From UBA3478 sp046048095 (GTDB lineage: Bacteria; Bacteroidota; Bacteroidia; Flavobacteriales; Flavobacteriaceae), in the NCBI GenBank assembly GCA_046048095.1, contig JBJOGS010000042.1, forward strand, positions 1 to 23,109: DNA of 23,109 bases. The letters run 5' to 3'. The notes beneath the pieces were generated by a model that saw only the letters and a list, made by a program, of their open reading frames with translations, made no database searches and was not told the DNA's origin. Positions 21,834-23,109 of the stretch are shown here, one piece after another. The position numbers and the translations under genes are program-made. Position 1 is the first letter of the stretch. Each line of letters begins with the position of its first letter.

Positions 21834-22397
21834 TTAATTTCCTACCACCACTTTCGGGTGACGAATAATTTGGTCTCCGAGCTTGTATCCCTTTTCAATG
21901 ACATCAATCACCTTACCCACCAAGGATTCTTCTGGAGCCTTAATTTGCGTGATCGCCTCGTGCAATTCTGAATCAAAAGCATCCCCTATGGCGATTTCGA
22001 TGACCGTCAACCCTTTTGATTTTAAGGTCTCAATCAGCTTGTTATAGATGAGCTTAATCCCTTCGGCGTGCTCTGTTTGTTCTTGCTTTTGAAGCTCATT
22101 CAGCGCCCGCTCAAAATCGTCCACTACCGGAAGCAATGCTGATATTACTTCTCGACCAGCGGTTTTAAACAAGTCCATGCGCTCTTTGGTAGTGCGCTTC
22201 TTATAATTCTCAAATTCGGCAAAAAGTCTTAAAAACTTATCCTTTTCTTGAGCAAGCACCTCATCTGGGCTCATCGATTCTTGAACCGTTTCTTCACTCT
22301 CAGTCTGCGCCTGATCTCGCTCTTCTATGGATTGCTCTACTTGGTGATCTGCGTGCAACTCTTCTTCGTTCTTGGCCTTTGTATTCTTTTTACTCAT
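21834..22397 (-). CDS. grpE: Nucleotide exchange factor GrpE
   Basis: 187 residues. GrpE is a homodimer that releases ADP from DnaK. The first ~45 residues are acidic and low-complexity, followed by the long dimerising helix (LAQEKDKFLRLFAEFENYKKRTTKER, about 48-73) and a C-terminal beta domain ending in the signature GYKLGDQIIRHPKVVVG. First gene of the grpE-dnaJ operon. A predicted promoter lies 36 bp upstream, with a direct repeat over its -33 region. No Shine-Dalgarno sequence is apparent before the ATG. Confidence 0.97.
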   Translation of the reverse strand: MSKKNTKAKNEEELHADHQVEQSIEERDQAQTESEETVQESMSPDEVLAQEKDKFLRLFAEFENYKKRTTKERMDLFKTAGREVISALLPVVDDFERALNELQKQEQTEHAEGIKLIYNKLIETLKSKGLTVIEIAIGDAFDSELHEAITQIKAPEESLVGKVIDVIEKGYKLGDQIIRHPKVVVGN

Positions 22398-22433
22398 GAT
22401 AAACTGGGTCTATTCCTTTTGGTTTGTGAATAG

Positions 22434-22441
22434 CAAATTTA
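22434..22441 (-). promoter_or_regulatory. Predicted -7 box of grpE-dnaJ (TAAATTTG on the minus strand)
   Basis: CAAATTTA on the + strand is an exact minus-strand TAnnTTTG box. A TTTG at 22467-22464 on the minus strand lies 22 bp upstream and could be the -33 element; this is one of the few promoters in the window where both parts can be proposed. Confidence 0.6.
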
Positions 22442-22459
22442 CTGCCAATCCTTTTGATG

Positions 22460-22473
22460 ATGTCAAAATGTCA
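22460..22473. repeat. Direct repeat ATGTCA-AA-ATGTCA over the grpE -33 region
   Basis: Two identical 6-bp units 2 bp apart (TGACAT-TT-TGACAT on the minus strand) overlap the proposed -33 TTTG of the grpE promoter and start just past the stop of the neighbouring gene (22475). The repeat is short and could be chance; a regulator site for a heat-shock operon is the speculative reading. Confidence 0.3.
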
Positions 22474-22474
22474 C

Positions 22475-23109
22475 TTAAGCACGCAACAGATCGGATAGGG
22501 CCCCGTCTAACGACGGAAACTCAAAATGAAAATCCGAATCTTCTAGGCGCTCAGAGCTTACGCATTGAGAGGCTAACACCACGGTAGACATCTCGCCCAA
22601 CAACAAGCGCAACAGTAAAGACGGAACGGCGGGTAGCCATAGGGGCTTTCGCAGCGTTTTGGCAATGTGTGCCGTGAGTGCGGCCTGTCGAACAGGCGAT
22701 GGAGCGACCCCATTCACTATCGGACCGAGGTCGTGTTCAAGTAAGAAAACGAACAAACGCGCCAGATCCTTAATGTGAATCCATGATTGCCATTGGTTTC
22801 CAGTCCCCAATGGTGCTCCAAGACCCCATTTAATCGGAGCCAAGAGCTTTGGAAGGGCACCCTGCTCGGCATCTAACACGATACCTATACGCACTACACT
22901 CAGTGAATGCACCAATGGAGTTAAGGCTAGCGCTGCGGCTTCCCAAGAAGAGACGACTTGTGCCAAAAAGTCGTTGCCTAATGCGAGGCTATCTTCGGTA
23001 TGACAATACTCAAAGTCAGAAGCGTAACACCCTATTGCTGAAGCAGATAAAACTCTAATTTGTGACGCGCGGCCTTGCTGCTCAAGGGCGCGCTGAAGGG
23101 TCAATAAAC
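22475..23109 (-). CDS. TIGR01777-family epimerase (SDR), C-terminal part
   Basis: About 211 C-terminal residues are visible; the gene runs off the right edge, and roughly 85-90 N-terminal residues with the NAD(P)-binding GxxGxxG are missing. Family features are the SASAIGCY active-site stretch, VVRIGIVLDAEQGALPKLLAPIKWGLGAPLG, GNQWQSWIHIKDLARL, and a C-terminal DUF1731 segment (VNGVAPSPVRQ...VVLASQCVSSERLEDSDFHFEFPSLDGAL). The fold is an extended short-chain dehydrogenase of the YfcH/SDR39U1 group, whose substrate is not established. A TTG at 23104 could be mistaken for a start but the frame is open to the edge. Confidence 0.88.
   Translation of the reverse strand, partial: LLTLQRALEQQGRASQIRVLSASAIGCYASDFEYCHTEDSLALGNDFLAQVVSSWEAAALALTPLVHSLSVVRIGIVLDAEQGALPKLLAPIKWGLGAPLGTGNQWQSWIHIKDLARLFVFLLEHDLGPIVNGVAPSPVRQAALTAHIAKTLRKPLWLPAVPSLLLRLLLGEMSTVVLASQCVSSERLEDSDFHFEFPSLDGALSDLLRA

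Noticed and set aside
1..23109. Defence system, CRISPR array, mobile element, biosynthetic cluster, tRNA or rRNA
   Set aside because: No repeat arrays, transposase, integrase, nuclease-toxin pairs or RNA gene sequence seen; the whole window is accounted for by core-type genes with short gaps.

Overview
The window is a stretch of ordinary chromosome from a member of the Bacteroidetes, most likely a marine Flavobacteriia/Cryomorphaceae-like organism. Four things support this. First, the gene families are typical: a DUF3276 PUR protein, a long NusB with an N-terminal extension, a DUF1573 lipoprotein next to yajC, and a DnaJ with a short zinc region. Second, starts lack Shine-Dalgarno sequences. 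Third, exact or near-exact matches to the Bacteroidetes -7 promoter box TAnnTTTG lie just upstream of many starts. Fourth, every gene resembles flavobacterial homologues. I see no rRNA, tRNA, CRISPR array, insertion sequence, prophage or plasmid gene. Coding density is very high, and the longest gene-free gaps are about 160-190 bp.

Layout. 1-122 is the 3' end of an unidentified + strand gene. 119-1174 (-) is a conserved flavobacterial protein of unknown function whose motifs look like a protein-kinase-like fold. Divergent to it is uvrB (1233-3215, +), which converges on sucC (3221-4414, -). lysA (4604-5836, +) is divergent from sucC across a 189-bp region that holds interlocked inverted repeats. 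lysA is followed by a secreted thioredoxin-fold protein (5850-6380). Next is a leftward block: guaB (6396-7871), an HMG-CoA-lyase-type gene (7924-8784), pyrD (8777-9817), yajC (9881-10159), a DUF1573 lipoprotein (10180-10686) and nusB (10741-11688). Divergent from nusB, an ABC exporter half-transporter (11781-13526), a PUR-domain protein (13588-13950) and a large secreted M14 metallopeptidase (13962-16493) run rightward.

The remainder runs leftward. A translationally coupled operon encodes an NtrC-like response regulator lacking its DNA-binding domain (19391-20551), a secreted M28 peptidase (17973-19394), a cyclophilin-FKBP fusion (17030-17962) and a YfiT/DinB-type metalloenzyme (16506-17033). 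Upstream of it is the grpE-dnaJ chaperone operon (22397 to 20714), ending in two tandem hairpins. At the right edge is the C-terminal part of a TIGR01777-type epimerase.

Most genes are housekeeping: DNA repair, TCA cycle, lysine, purine and pyrimidine synthesis, Sec export, antitermination and chaperones. I found no defence system or convincing new multi-gene system. The most worthwhile leads are the kinase-like unknown protein at 119-1174, a perfect 26-bp palindrome lying over the predicted transcription start and start codon of guaB, the symmetric repeats between sucC and lysA, the effector-only sigma-54 activator at the head of its operon, the dual-family prolyl isomerase, and the half-size DnaJ zinc region.
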